From: Geodermatophilaceae bacterium | Lineage (GTDB): Bacteria > Actinomycetota > Actinomycetes > Mycobacteriales > Geodermatophilaceae | DNA: 34,545 nt | Assembly: GCA_013695685.1 (NCBI GenBank) | Contig: JACCZY010000177.1 | Coordinates: 1-34,545, forward strand | Direction: 5' to 3' | Part shown: positions 8,356 to 15,514 of the stretch, in pieces | Layout of the letters: the number at the start of each line of letters is the position of its first letter | Position numbering within the stretch: the stretch's first letter is position 1 | Position numbers and translations under genes: made by a program | Notes under the pieces: model-generated | Databases searched by the model: none | What the model was told of the DNA's origin: nothing | What the model saw: only the letters and a program-made list of their open reading frames with translations

Positions 8356-9300
8356 CTAGGCGCTGAGGTCGCTGCGCCGGTCCCGCAACGCGTCGGTACT
8401 TGTGCACAGCGACGTACGCAGCACCGCACGGCGACGACGATGGTCCATCATGTTCGAGCCGATCGCCCGCAGGTCGTCGGCGCCGGGAGCCAGCAGCGTC
8501 ACTTCCGTGCCCGAGCGGGTCACCTTCTCCGCCTCACGCTGCAGCCGCCGGGTGACCGTACGCCGGAAGCGCCGCTCGAGCTGGCCGACAAAGGACAACG
8601 GCTGGTCGTAACCGGTGGCTGCCATCGGCGCCACAACGAACACCTCGTCCAGGGCACTGCCCGCCAGCAGGTCGAGCGACGTCGCGGAGTGCGCGCCGCC
8701 ATCGACGTACAGTCGACCGCCGATCCGCACCGGCGCATACCACCCTGGGATCGCACAGGAGGCAGTGACCGCCTCGGACAGCCGGGCCCCCGGCGCCCCC
8801 TGCTGGCCGAACACGGTGCGCCGTCCAGTCGCGTAATCCAGGGCGACGATCCAGGTCTCGCGCTCCGGCCAGGAAGCGGAGCCGATCCGCTCGACCATGT
8901 TCGTGACCGGCGCGAGCCGGCCCCGGCCTCGGGGCAGCAGCGCGGTCGCCGCGGTGATCGGGGGGAAACGGCTCGGGTGCCGGGCGACACGGGCGAGCAG
9001 CTGCGGACTGCCGAGGCCCAGCAGCGGCAGCGGCGGCAACGCGCCGCCGGAGTCGCTGTCGTAGTTCCAGTCGATCTCCACGTCGCCGGGGCGGACCCGG
9101 CCGCGCTGGTGGCGCAGCACCGTGTCCAGCGGTACGTCGTTGGACAGCACTGCCGCCATGATCGAGCCGGCCGACGTCCCGACGATGACGTCCATGTCGC
9201 GGACGTCCATCCCCAGCGACTGCTCGAGGGCGTGCAGCGCACCGACCGTCCAGGTGAAGCCGAGAACGCCCCCGGCACCGAGCACGAGCCCGCGTCTCAC
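8356..9300 (-). CDS. Patatin-like phospholipase / lipid acyl hydrolase
   Basis: This is a patatin-fold Ser-Asp hydrolase. The oxyanion loop is GLVLGAGGVLGFTWTVGAL at the N terminus, the nucleophile elbow is GTSAGS, and the dyad aspartate is in YVDGGAHSATSLDLL. Patatins release fatty acids from phospholipids or neutral lipids. The track ORF starts at GTG 9348; GTG 9300 puts VRRGLVLGAGG at the N terminus as in relatives and has GAGG seven bases upstream, so I use it (314 residues). It sits between a wax ester/triacylglycerol synthase and the DUF6912-like gene on the same strand, fitting a role in lipid turnover. The true substrate cannot be read from the sequence. Confidence 0.88.
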   Translation of the reverse strand: MRRGLVLGAGGVLGFTWTVGALHALEQSLGMDVRDMDVIVGTSAGSIMAAVLSNDVPLDTVLRHQRGRVRPGDVEIDWNYDSDSGGALPPLPLLGLGSPQLLARVARHPSRFPPITAATALLPRGRGRLAPVTNMVERIGSASWPERETWIVALDYATGRRTVFGQQGAPGARLSEAVTASCAIPGWYAPVRIGGRLYVDGGAHSATSLDLLAGSALDEVFVVAPMAATGYDQPLSFVGQLERRFRRTVTRRLQREAEKVTRSGTEVTLLAPGADDLRAIGSNMMDHRRRRAVLRTSLCTSTDALRDRRSDLSA

Positions 9301-9373
9301 GTGCACACCTCGCTCCGCCCGGTGCGCCGCGTTCGCGGCACGCTGCACCCAGTGGCTCGCTCGCTGCGCCCGC

Positions 9374-10762
9374 TCACACGGTCTCCAACAGCGCGTCCAA
9401 CGACTCCTCGATCAGCGCGCCGAGCACGTCGACATCGCCCATCGCGTCGCGGTCGGCGTTCAGGCCGTAGAAGACGCCGCCGTTGTACGACGTGAGGCCG
9501 ATCGACACCGCCTGCCCCTTGGCCAGCGGTACGACGGGGAACATCTCCAGCAGCTTCGCTCCCCCAGCGTATAGGGGGAACTGCGGACCGGGGACGTTCG
9601 TCACGACGACGTTGAAGAGTCGGCGGCTGAAGCCGCTGGCTACCCGCGCACCCATCGAATGCAGCGTCGGGGGCGCGAATCCGGACAGCGCGATGAGCGC
9701 GTCGGCGCCGACGGACTGGCCGGACTCCTTGTGCGCCTTCATCGAGTAGCTGATCTGGGCGAGCACGACCTTAGGGTTGGCCTCCCCCACGGGAAGATCC
9801 ACCAGGTACGAGGAGACCCGGTTGCCGAGAGTGCCGTGCTCGGTCTCGGTGCGGACCGACAGGGGCACCATCGCGCGGACCGACGTCTTCGGCGTGACCG
9901 GCTCGCCGCGGGACAGCAGCCAGTTGCGCAGGGCCAGGCTGACGGTGGCGAGCACCACGTCGTTCACCGTTCCGCCGTACGCCTTGCGCACCCGCTTGTA
10001 GTCGTCCAGCGACGTACGGGCCACACCGAACCGGCGCTGCTCGCCGATCTTCGCGTTCAGCGGACTGTCCGGGGCCGGTCGAGTCGCGAGTCGGGCGGCC
10101 GAGGCAAGTCCGGCCACCACCCCCGCAACCCGCCCCGCCGTGACCCGGACGTCTGCGACGCTGGAGCGCACGGTGTCCACGACCGCGGACGGGCGGCGGA
10201 TGTAGTCCCCGATCGCCCCCGCGACAAGGTCGAGCCGGCCGGGTTCCGGCGCCGGCATCCAGAGGTCCTCGCCGGTGTCGCGCGGGATCGGGGTCAGGTC
10301 CAGCAGCACCTGGCCGATGTCCACCGCGCTGCGCCCGTCCACCATCGCGTGGTGGGTCTTGGTGATCAGGGCGATCCGGCCGCCGGCAAGGCCCTCGACC
10401 AGGTAGATCTCCCACATCGGGCGGTGCCGGTCCAGCCGTCGGGACATCAGCCGGCCGACGAGTTCGCGCAACTGCGCGTCGCTGCCAGGCCGGGGCAACG
10501 CGGAGCGGCGGACATGGTGGGTGACGTCGAAGTCACCGTCGTCGACCCAGACCGGGTTCGCGAGGTGACCGGGCACGCTCTTGATCTTCTGCCGGTAGCG
10601 GGGAACCAGTCCGATCCGGGCCTCGATCAGGGCGACGAGCTTGTCGTAGTCGAAGCCGGTGTCCGGTGGCTGGAGCGTGACCAGCCCCCCGACGTGCATC
10701 GGGGTCGTCGGCTCCTCCAGGTAGAGGAACGACACGTCGAGCGCGCTGAGCCGATCCGCCAC
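9374..10762 (-). CDS. Wax ester synthase / diacylglycerol acyltransferase (WS/DGAT)
   Basis: This bifunctional acyl-CoA acyltransferase makes wax esters and triacylglycerols at the membrane/lipid-body surface. The N terminus VADRLSALDVSFLYLEE is characteristic, the catalytic HHxxxDG motif appears as HHAMVDG, and later stretches such as GGTVNDVVLATVSLALR and NVVVTNVPGPQFPLYAGGA match the C-terminal domain. The track starts at GTG 10789, but GTG 10762 lies nine bases after GGAGGT and gives the family-typical start (462 residues). The patatin gene follows on the same strand, so synthesis and mobilisation of storage lipid may be co-ordinated. Actinobacterial genomes usually have several paralogues, so I do not assign a specific tgs name. 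Confidence 0.92.
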   Translation of the reverse strand: MADRLSALDVSFLYLEEPTTPMHVGGLVTLQPPDTGFDYDKLVALIEARIGLVPRYRQKIKSVPGHLANPVWVDDGDFDVTHHVRRSALPRPGSDAQLRELVGRLMSRRLDRHRPMWEIYLVEGLAGGRIALITKTHHAMVDGRSAVDIGQVLLDLTPIPRDTGEDLWMPAPEPGRLDLVAGAIGDYIRRPSAVVDTVRSSVADVRVTAGRVAGVVAGLASAARLATRPAPDSPLNAKIGEQRRFGVARTSLDDYKRVRKAYGGTVNDVVLATVSLALRNWLLSRGEPVTPKTSVRAMVPLSVRTETEHGTLGNRVSSYLVDLPVGEANPKVVLAQISYSMKAHKESGQSVGADALIALSGFAPPTLHSMGARVASGFSRRLFNVVVTNVPGPQFPLYAGGAKLLEMFPVVPLAKGQAVSIGLTSYNGGVFYGLNADRDAMGDVDVLGALIEESLDALLETV

Positions 10763-10815
10763 GCGGGCCACACCTCCCTGTGTGTTCACGCCATCGTTAC
10801 ACGGCGCACATCCAT

Positions 10816-11448
10816 TCAGCCGAACGACTTGTCGAAGATCGCCTCCAGCTCCTCGATCGTGGTGGCCACGTCACGGTGCCGAACCCCGGTCATGCCCACC
10901 GCTACCGCCGCCCTTACGTTGGGCCCGAGGTCGTCCACGAACACGCATTCCTGCGGGGTGGCACCGAGCAGCTGTGCCGTGTGCAGGTAGATCCCGGCCT
11001 CCGGCTTGCGCATGCCGACTTCCCCGGAAACGACGACGGCATCGAAGAGCTCCGCCCAGTCCTGCCGCGGGTACTCGAAGCCCCACGAGTTGGACAGCAG
11101 GGCGGTCCTCAGACCGTGCCCGCGGGCGGCCCTGAGGACATCGAGCATCCGGCTCTCGGCCTGGAAGCCGGCGAACATCCGCTCCAGCAGCCCGTCGGCG
11201 TCGGGCAGCGTCCCGTCGGAGCGGCGCAGCGCCGCGGCGTACTGCGGTTGGAAGTCAGCTGGTGTGATCCGGCCCGACTCCAGGTCGTGGGCGATGTTCG
11301 GCGCCGCCTCCGGCCCGAACCACTCGCGCATCAGCTCCCGGAACCGCTCGGGCTCGATCCGCTCGGCGGCCAGCCACGAGTCGACTGTCGCGCTCAACGG
11401 CGTGGTGAGTACCCCGCCGTAGTCGACGATCAGCGCGTTCAGGCTCAC
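10816..11448 (-). CDS. HAD-superfamily (subclass IA) hydrolase
   Basis: This is a 210-residue haloacid-dehalogenase-fold phosphatase. Motif I is VDYGGVLT with nucleophile Asp9; the second motif-I Asp is Gly, as in some actinobacterial members related to the epoxide-hydrolase N-terminal phosphatase. Motif II is ALLSNSW, motif III the Lys in MRKPEAGIY, and motif IV FVDDLGPNV. The helical cap (residues about 20-90) indicates the IA group. The substrate is unknown. The GTG start overlaps the stop of the short upstream ORF by four bases (GTGA), suggesting it is read from the same transcript. The WS/DGAT gene follows after 53 bp. Confidence 0.85.
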   Translation of the reverse strand: MSLNALIVDYGGVLTTPLSATVDSWLAAERIEPERFRELMREWFGPEAAPNIAHDLESGRITPADFQPQYAAALRRSDGTLPDADGLLERMFAGFQAESRMLDVLRAARGHGLRTALLSNSWGFEYPRQDWAELFDAVVVSGEVGMRKPEAGIYLHTAQLLGATPQECVFVDDLGPNVRAAVAVGMTGVRHRDVATTIEELEAIFDKSFG

Positions 11449-11642
11449 AGCCTGGTTATCCGCACGTCGCGCGAGTGGCCCGCCAAGGCACGCGGCTCAC
11501 CCACATCGGAGGTCACAGGTGCTAAGCAGCCGGTTCGCTGCTGCGCCTTGACCTGTGCGTTGGCGTGCAGTTCCTCGGGCAGGTAGACGGTCATCCGCGC
11601 CACGGCCGGCACTGTACGCCTGGGTAGACGTACAGATCTCAT
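11445..11642 (-). CDS. Short ribbon-helix-helix-like ORF, probably truncated antitoxin
   Basis: This is a 65-codon ORF. The stretch ARMTVYLPEELHANAQVKA (internal ATG at 11594) resembles the N terminus of ribbon-helix-helix antitoxins of the CopG/VapB type. After about 20 residues the sequence (QQRTGCLAPVTSDVG) no longer looks like the second helix, so the domain seems cut or frameshifted. The ATG at 11642 overlaps the stop of the CpaE-like gene (ATGA) and has GGAGG five bases upstream; the stop overlaps the HAD start (GTGA), so it may still be translated by coupling. No toxin gene is adjacent. It could be a degraded antitoxin or a fortuitous ORF. Confidence 0.4.
   Translation of the reverse strand: MRSVRLPRRTVPAVARMTVYLPEELHANAQVKAQQRTGCLAPVTSDVGEPRALAGHSRDVRITRL
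11612..11635. promoter_or_regulatory. Palindrome CTGTACG-N10-CGTACAG, candidate operator
   Basis: A perfect 7-bp inverted repeat with a 10-bp spacer lies 18 bp upstream of the internal ATG (11594) of the RHH-like ORF. Ribbon-helix-helix antitoxins typically repress their own promoter through such sites. It lies inside the longer form of the ORF, so it may be a relic from when the gene started at 11594. Confidence 0.4.
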
Positions 11643-12925
11643 CGTTGCCTCCGCCGGCCGCGGACGGGCACGTCCGCCCCGCCCAGCTCGGCAGCCAGCT
11701 CGCGCAGAGCCAGGCGCAGCCGACTCTTCGGGGACACGTCGGCGAGAGTACGACCGGTGGCCAGCGCGGAGTCGGCCGCCTCCACGTCCTGCGGGAGGTA
11801 CGTCGCCGTGCTGACGTTGGCGAAACGCTCCAGGGCGGCGGCGATCTCCCGCCGCGGATTCCCCGGTACGACGATCTTACGCACCCGGTTGACTACGACT
11901 CTCGGCCCGACCTCCGGCAGCAACTCCCGCAGCTCGGCCAGCGCTCGCACCGTGCGCTGCAGCGAGACCGGATCCGCGCCGCTGACGCACAACACCACAT
12001 CGGCCTCGGCGAGGGTGGCCACGGTGGCGGCGTTGCGCCGAGGCGCGACCGAGTCGTAGCTGACCTCCTCGTCCTGCTCCAGGCAGAACCCGCAATCCAC
12101 GACCGTGAACGACGCCAGCTGCCGGGCCGCCTCGAGGACCACCTCCAACGACGACGGACGCAGTTCGGGCCACCGGTCGGCGCGGGTGCTTCCGGTGAGT
12201 ACCCGCAGCGACGGACGCACCGACCGAGCCAGCCGCGCCAGCGACGTCACATCGAGGGTGCCGTTGCCGGCCTGCCGGGCGGCTGCGGCCAGACCGGGCG
12301 ACTCGTCCAGCAGACCCAGCACTTGGCCGACCGTGCCGCCGTAGACGTCGGCGTCGATCAGCAGCGACCCGACGCCGAGCCGGGCGGCCTCATCGGCCAG
12401 TCCCACAGCGACCGTCGTACGGCCCGGCGCGCCGGTCGGTCCCCAGACGGCGACCACGGTGCCCGGTCCCGCCGTCGGTACGACCGGTGGCTCCGGATCG
12501 CCCAAATCGGGCAGGGCGGCTCGCGGATCTCCGACGTCCTCCGGGGTGCGGCGCCCGCCCGGCGCTCCCCCGACCGCCTCGACCACCGCTGCCGCGATCA
12601 GCGCGACTCCGGAGTCGGCGGGCAGCACATGCCGTACGCCGAGCTGCCGCAGCCGCCGTTCGGAGTCTGCATCGCCAGGGTCCACCAGTCCCACGACGGC
12701 TACCCCTGCCGAGGTCAGCCGGCTCACCGACTCCCGGTCCAGCCGGCGCAGGTCGGCCGAGAGCAGGACGGCGCGAGCCGTCCCGGTGGAAGCGACAGAC
12801 AGCAGATCGGCGAGGTCGACGCATCGGCGTACGACGGTGAGGCCGTGGTCGGAGGCGGCGAGGGCGCCCACCAGTTCGCTTTCCCACACCGCTCCGGTGA
12901 CGGCGGTCAGGACGGGCAGGCTCAT
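11639..12925 (-). CDS. CpaE-like / ParA-MinD family ATPase
   Basis: This 428-residue protein has an N-terminal receiver-like or scaffold region (about 1-125: AVLLSADLRRLDRESVSRL, GLVDPGDADSERRLRQLG), an acidic/Pro linker, and a C-terminal MinD/ParA ATPase domain. The deviant Walker A is WGPTGAPGRTTVAVGLADE, with Arg where many members have Lys; LLIDADVYGGTVGQ is the Walker A' region, and VLCVSGADPVSLQRTVRAL follows. This layout matches CpaE/TadZ proteins that place Flp/Tad pilus machinery, and the gene directly follows a CpaB-like SAF gene with a one-base TGATG overlap. No tadA, tadB, tadC or flp gene is in the window, so a pilus role is uncertain. Confidence 0.78.
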   Translation of the reverse strand: MSLPVLTAVTGAVWESELVGALAASDHGLTVVRRCVDLADLLSVASTGTARAVLLSADLRRLDRESVSRLTSAGVAVVGLVDPGDADSERRLRQLGVRHVLPADSGVALIAAAVVEAVGGAPGGRRTPEDVGDPRAALPDLGDPEPPVVPTAGPGTVVAVWGPTGAPGRTTVAVGLADEAARLGVGSLLIDADVYGGTVGQVLGLLDESPGLAAAARQAGNGTLDVTSLARLARSVRPSLRVLTGSTRADRWPELRPSSLEVVLEAARQLASFTVVDCGFCLEQDEEVSYDSVAPRRNAATVATLAEADVVLCVSGADPVSLQRTVRALAELRELLPEVGPRVVVNRVRKIVVPGNPRREIAAALERFANVSTATYLPQDVEAADSALATGRTLADVSPKSRLRLALRELAAELGGADVPVRGRRRQR

Positions 12926-13707
12926 CAGCTGCTCGGAGCCGCCGCGGACGTGGTCGGCGCCGCCGCGGACGTGCTCGGAGCCGCCGCGGACGTGCTCGGG
13001 GCCGGTAGGCCGGGCGGCTCGGCCGGCACCGCTCGGTTCGCCGGCTCGCTCAAATCGTCCAGGATTGCCACTGCCAGTTCACGGCCGGCGATGGCGGCGA
13101 GCAGATCACCGGCCTCACCGCTCGGCACCGAGACGACCACCTGTCGCATGCCGCTACTCGCCGACAGCGCGCCCTGACTCCCACCGTCGATGGCCTGGAC
13201 AGGGGCGGCAGCCAGCACCAGCCTGGTCGTGGTGGTGTCCCCACCGATGCCCTCGCCAGTGGCGTAGACGTCGATGAGTTGCCCGCGGTGCAGATCCAGC
13301 GGTACCGCCGTCGTCGGAACCGGTAGCGCGACCGAGACCCGGTCGGATTGCTCCCGTAGCGCGGAGGCCGGCAGCAGCTCACCGGCGCGCACCGGACGGT
13401 CGAGGATCTGCCCGGTCAGGACGGCGCTGCTGCTCAGGTAAGCCGCGCCGGAGTCGAACAGGCGGACCGGCACCGCCCGGACGTCCTCCGGCCGCAGCGT
13501 CGTACCGGCGGAGAGGTCCTGGGCGGCCGCCCACACCGACACCGACTGGTCGGCGGCCGAGACGATGCGGGCACCGACAAGGACGGAGACGAGGACGAGA
13601 AGAACCCCACCGATCAGGCGCAGATCGAGCCAGGATGGGCCCCGCAGGCGTCGTGGCCGGGGCGAGGCGGAGCCGGCGGACGTGGTCACGGGCTGTGGTG
13701 ACGACAT
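12925..13707 (-). CDS. SAF-domain protein, CpaB/RcpC-like
   Basis: This 260-residue protein has one transmembrane helix near residues 27-45 (LRLIGGVLLVLVSVLVGARI), then an extracytoplasmic SAF domain (SVWAAAQDLSAGTTLRPEDV, LTGQILDRPVRAGELLPASAL) and a second beta domain (VPLDLHRGQLIDVYA). CpaB/RcpC proteins are periplasmic or cell-wall components of Flp pilus assembly. The C terminus is a low-complexity Pro/Ser/Thr/Ala tail made by a 21-bp tandem repeat. The track start at 13824 reads into the divergent promoter region; ATG 13707 gives a sensible cytoplasmic tail and membrane helix. It heads a likely two-gene unit with the CpaE-like ATPase. Confidence 0.78.
   Translation of the reverse strand: MSSPQPVTTSAGSASPRPRRLRGPSWLDLRLIGGVLLVLVSVLVGARIVSAADQSVSVWAAAQDLSAGTTLRPEDVRAVPVRLFDSGAAYLSSSAVLTGQILDRPVRAGELLPASALREQSDRVSVALPVPTTAVPLDLHRGQLIDVYATGEGIGGDTTTTRLVLAAAPVQAIDGGSQGALSASSGMRQVVVSVPSGEAGDLLAAIAGRELAVAILDDLSEPANRAVPAEPPGLPAPSTSAAAPSTSAAAPTTSAAAPSS
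12932..12994. repeat. Tandem repeat, three 21-bp units
   Basis: Units starting at 12932, 12953 and 12974 share the GCCGCGGACGTG core and differ at only a few bases; a fourth, incomplete unit follows. They lie in frame at the 3' end of the SAF gene and encode repeats of about seven residues (STSAAAP-like), so unit number can vary without shifting the frame. Confidence 0.9.
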
Positions 13708-13744
13708 GCGGCTGATCGTGCCGCATCCGGCGTCGGACAGCGCG

Positions 13745-13758
13745 GGTTGTCCACAACC
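13745..13758. promoter_or_regulatory. Dyad GGTTGT-CC-ACAACC with DnaA-box-like core
   Basis: The 155-bp spacer between the divergent SAF and HTH genes holds a palindrome with perfect 6-bp arms; its core TTGTCCACA also matches the actinobacterial DnaA-box consensus. A second, inverted partial match (TGTGGATA) lies about 20 bp away. It could be an operator shared by the two divergent genes or a DnaA site. Confidence 0.3.
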
Positions 13759-13862
13759 GGCGTTGGTCCAGCGCCTGTGGATACCACGACGGGTCACCGC
13801 CCGGTGCTGCCACACTGGACCCATTCCGTCACACCGATTGTCGGAGGACGTGAGGGGCGAGC

Positions 13863-14099
13863 ATGCAAGCCGAGCGGTTCCTCACCCTCACCGACGTGGG
13901 CGAGATTCTGAACATCACGCCGGCGCAGACCTACGCACTGGTCCGGCGCCGCGAGCTTCGCGCGCTCAAGATCGGCGGGCGGGGGCAGTGGCGGGTCGAG
14001 CGCACCGAACTCGAGGCCTACATTCAACGGATGTACGACGAGACGGCGCGCTCCCTGCAGCGTGAGCGGGTCGACCAGGACGACCCGGCACTGGACTGA
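13863..14099 (+). CDS. Small helix-turn-helix DNA-binding protein (AlpA/BldC-like)
   Basis: This 78-residue protein is nearly all one winged HTH of the MerR-like excisionase type: FLTLTDVGEILNITPAQTYA forms the helix-turn-helix and LRALKIGGRGQWRVERTELEAYI the wing and following helix. Such proteins include BldC, AlpA and phage Xis, and many actinobacteria keep a copy near secA. A purine-rich GGGGCGAG lies just before the ATG. There is no integrase or phage gene nearby, so a chromosomal regulator is more likely than an excisionase. It is divergent from the SAF/CpaE pair and could control it, which is inference from position only. Confidence 0.85.
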   Translation: MQAERFLTLTDVGEILNITPAQTYALVRRRELRALKIGGRGQWRVERTELEAYIQRMYDETARSLQRERVDQDDPALD

Positions 14100-14111
14100 G
14101 CGAGCCGCCGG

Positions 14112-14669
14112 CTACTGCGTGCGGGTGACGAGCGCGATCGCGTCGATGACCACGGTGCGCACCGCGCGAACTGCTGCGTGCCGCCGCGGTTCACCAACAG
14201 GGTGCTCGGCCAGTTCGGCGTAATCGGCACCGACGCGGTCCAGCGTTCCGTCGAACGCCGTTCCGTCGGTCAGCAGCACCCGAACGCCGGCGCGGTCGGT
14301 GGCCAGTCCCCGCAGCGCCTTCCGGAGATCCAGCGCGTCCTCGACGAGGCCGCGGTCCCGGGCCGGCTCGGTCGCACTGCCGAGACCGCCTACCGCGCTG
14401 ACGGCGGCGAGACTGACCAGGATCTCCGGTTCAGCGGCGGCTGCGAGCAGGAGCCAGCCGGTGCCCACGCGGCGCAGGGTGCCCGACACAGGGCCGGCGC
14501 CGCGGACTGTCAGGACGACAGTGTGGCCCTCGGCTGCCCGCAACCGGTCGGCCAGGCGTAGCCGACCCTGTTCGGCCCGGCTGCGATCGGCAACCTCCAC
14601 ATCGAAGTCCCGGGCAGCCGCAGCCGCTGCCTGCGCCTCAAGGTCGTCGAAGAGTCGGTCCCAGCGCAC
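14112..14669 (-). CDS. Conserved actinobacterial protein with internal duplication
   Basis: This 185-residue soluble protein starts (GTG) RWDRLFDDLEAQAAAAAARD, a signature I associate with an uncharacterised actinobacterial family found near secA. After the N-terminal helix, two similar beta-rich halves appear: GPVSGTLRRVGTGWLLLA (about residues 60-77) and TAFDGTLDRVGADYAELA (about 139-156). Both are preceded by a strand (VVLTVRG, VRVLLTD) and followed by a hydrophobic strand with Val/Ile. The pattern recalls small Sm-like beta barrels, but this is not established. The gene converges with the HTH gene (12 bp apart) and is divergent from the LysM gene across an AT-rich promoter region. Confidence 0.75.
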   Translation of the reverse strand: MRWDRLFDDLEAQAAAAAARDFDVEVADRSRAEQGRLRLADRLRAAEGHTVVLTVRGAGPVSGTLRRVGTGWLLLAAAAEPEILVSLAAVSAVGGLGSATEPARDRGLVEDALDLRKALRGLATDRAGVRVLLTDGTAFDGTLDRVGADYAELAEHPVGEPRRHAAVRAVRTVVIDAIALVTRTQ

Positions 14670-14747
14670 GGCTCACGGTGGACCTGCCGAGGGCTGAGGG
14701 TCAACCGGAGAAACGAGTCACCGATGCCCACCTACGTCTTGCCGGCA

Positions 14748-14805
14748 TTGATTGCCTGTGTTTAAATACAAACAACATCAAACGCAGTTAAACGAGCACT
14801 AATGA
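14748..14805. promoter_or_regulatory. AT-rich spacer, probable promoter/operator region of LysM gene
   Basis: From about 14756 to 14803 only 16 of 48 bases are G or C, far below the surroundings. It includes GTTTAA (14760) and TTAAAC (14788), a perfect 6-bp inverted pair. The LysM gene starts just after it, with GAGG five bases before its ATG. I cannot fix -35 and -10 boxes with confidence. Confidence 0.45.
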
Positions 14806-14812
14806 GGCTGAC

Positions 14813-15514
14813 ATGGCCCACCGCTTAGCCGCAGCGTTGACCTTGCTGGGTCTGACGGCAGCAGTGCTGAGGTGGGTGGCCCCCAGTCCGGGAATTGCAC
14901 TGACCGCAATGCGCCATCCGCAGGAGTGGATCGGCATGCACGGCGCCGAGTCGGCGATCCTGACTGTCGCCGTCGCCGCAAGCTGGTTGCTGCTCGGCTG
15001 GCTCACCCTCGGGCTGGCAGTCGGTCTGGTCGGCGAGCTACCCGGCGCCGCCGGCCGGGCCGCCCGCGCGCTAGCGAGCGTCGTGCTGCCCAGGGCCATC
15101 CGACAGGCAGTTGCCCTGACGTTGGGTGTCGGACTTGTGACCGCCACTGCCTCGGCGGCCGCTGCCGATCCGGGTTCAACCGGGTCAGGAAGCCCCGCGT
15201 CATCCACCAGTGTCGCCGTCGACTGGCCGGTCCAGCCGCCGTCCGCGCCCAGCTCCCCCGTGCTGCCGCCGCCTGCGCACGGCGGGCCGTCCGGCTCCGA
15301 CGATCCGCCCGACGGTGTGGTTCTGGTCCGGCCCGGGGACTCACTCTGGGCGATCGCCGGCGTCCGGCTGGGGTCCGGGGCCACGCCCGCTCAGATCGCC
15401 GCGGCCGTGTCCGCCTGGTACCAGGTCAATCTGGCGGTCATCGGCCCTGACCCGGACCTCATCCACCCCGGTCAGCGCCTGGCTGTCCCGGCTGCTTCCC
15501 CTCCGACGACATGA
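14813..15514 (+). CDS. Membrane protein with C-terminal LysM domain
   Basis: This 233-residue protein has three hydrophobic segments: about 5-23 (LAAALTLLGLTAAVLRWVA), 48-74 (ILTVAVAASWLLLGWLTLG) and 95-115 (VALTLGVGLVTATASAAAA). A Pro/Ser-rich extracytoplasmic linker follows, then a LysM domain at about 165-226 (VLVRPGDSLWAIAGVRLG ... LIHPGQRLAVP). LysM binds peptidoglycan N-acetylglucosamine, so the protein likely anchors in the membrane and touches the wall. The domain has an insert (SGATPAQIAAAVSAWYQVN) typical of actinobacterial versions. Its stop overlaps the start of the next gene by four bases (ATGA). GAGG precedes the ATG. Confidence 0.85.
   Translation: MAHRLAAALTLLGLTAAVLRWVAPSPGIALTAMRHPQEWIGMHGAESAILTVAVAASWLLLGWLTLGLAVGLVGELPGAAGRAARALASVVLPRAIRQAVALTLGVGLVTATASAAAADPGSTGSGSPASSTSVAVDWPVQPPSAPSSPVLPPPAHGGPSGSDDPPDGVVLVRPGDSLWAIAGVRLGSGATPAQIAAAVSAWYQVNLAVIGPDPDLIHPGQRLAVPAASPPTT

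Noticed and set aside
11555-13177. Plus-strand 540-codon ORF
   Set aside because: It is antisense to the CpaE-like and SAF genes; the protein is low-complexity Arg/Gln/Gly-rich and matches no family.
13745-13783. Replication origin suggested by DnaA-like boxes
   Set aside because: Only one good box and one partial match are present, with no dnaA, dnaN or gyrase genes and no cluster of boxes.
13863-14099. Phage excisionase next to an integrated element
   Set aside because: The HTH protein resembles excisionases, but no integrase, tRNA attachment site or phage gene is near and the surroundings are core genes.
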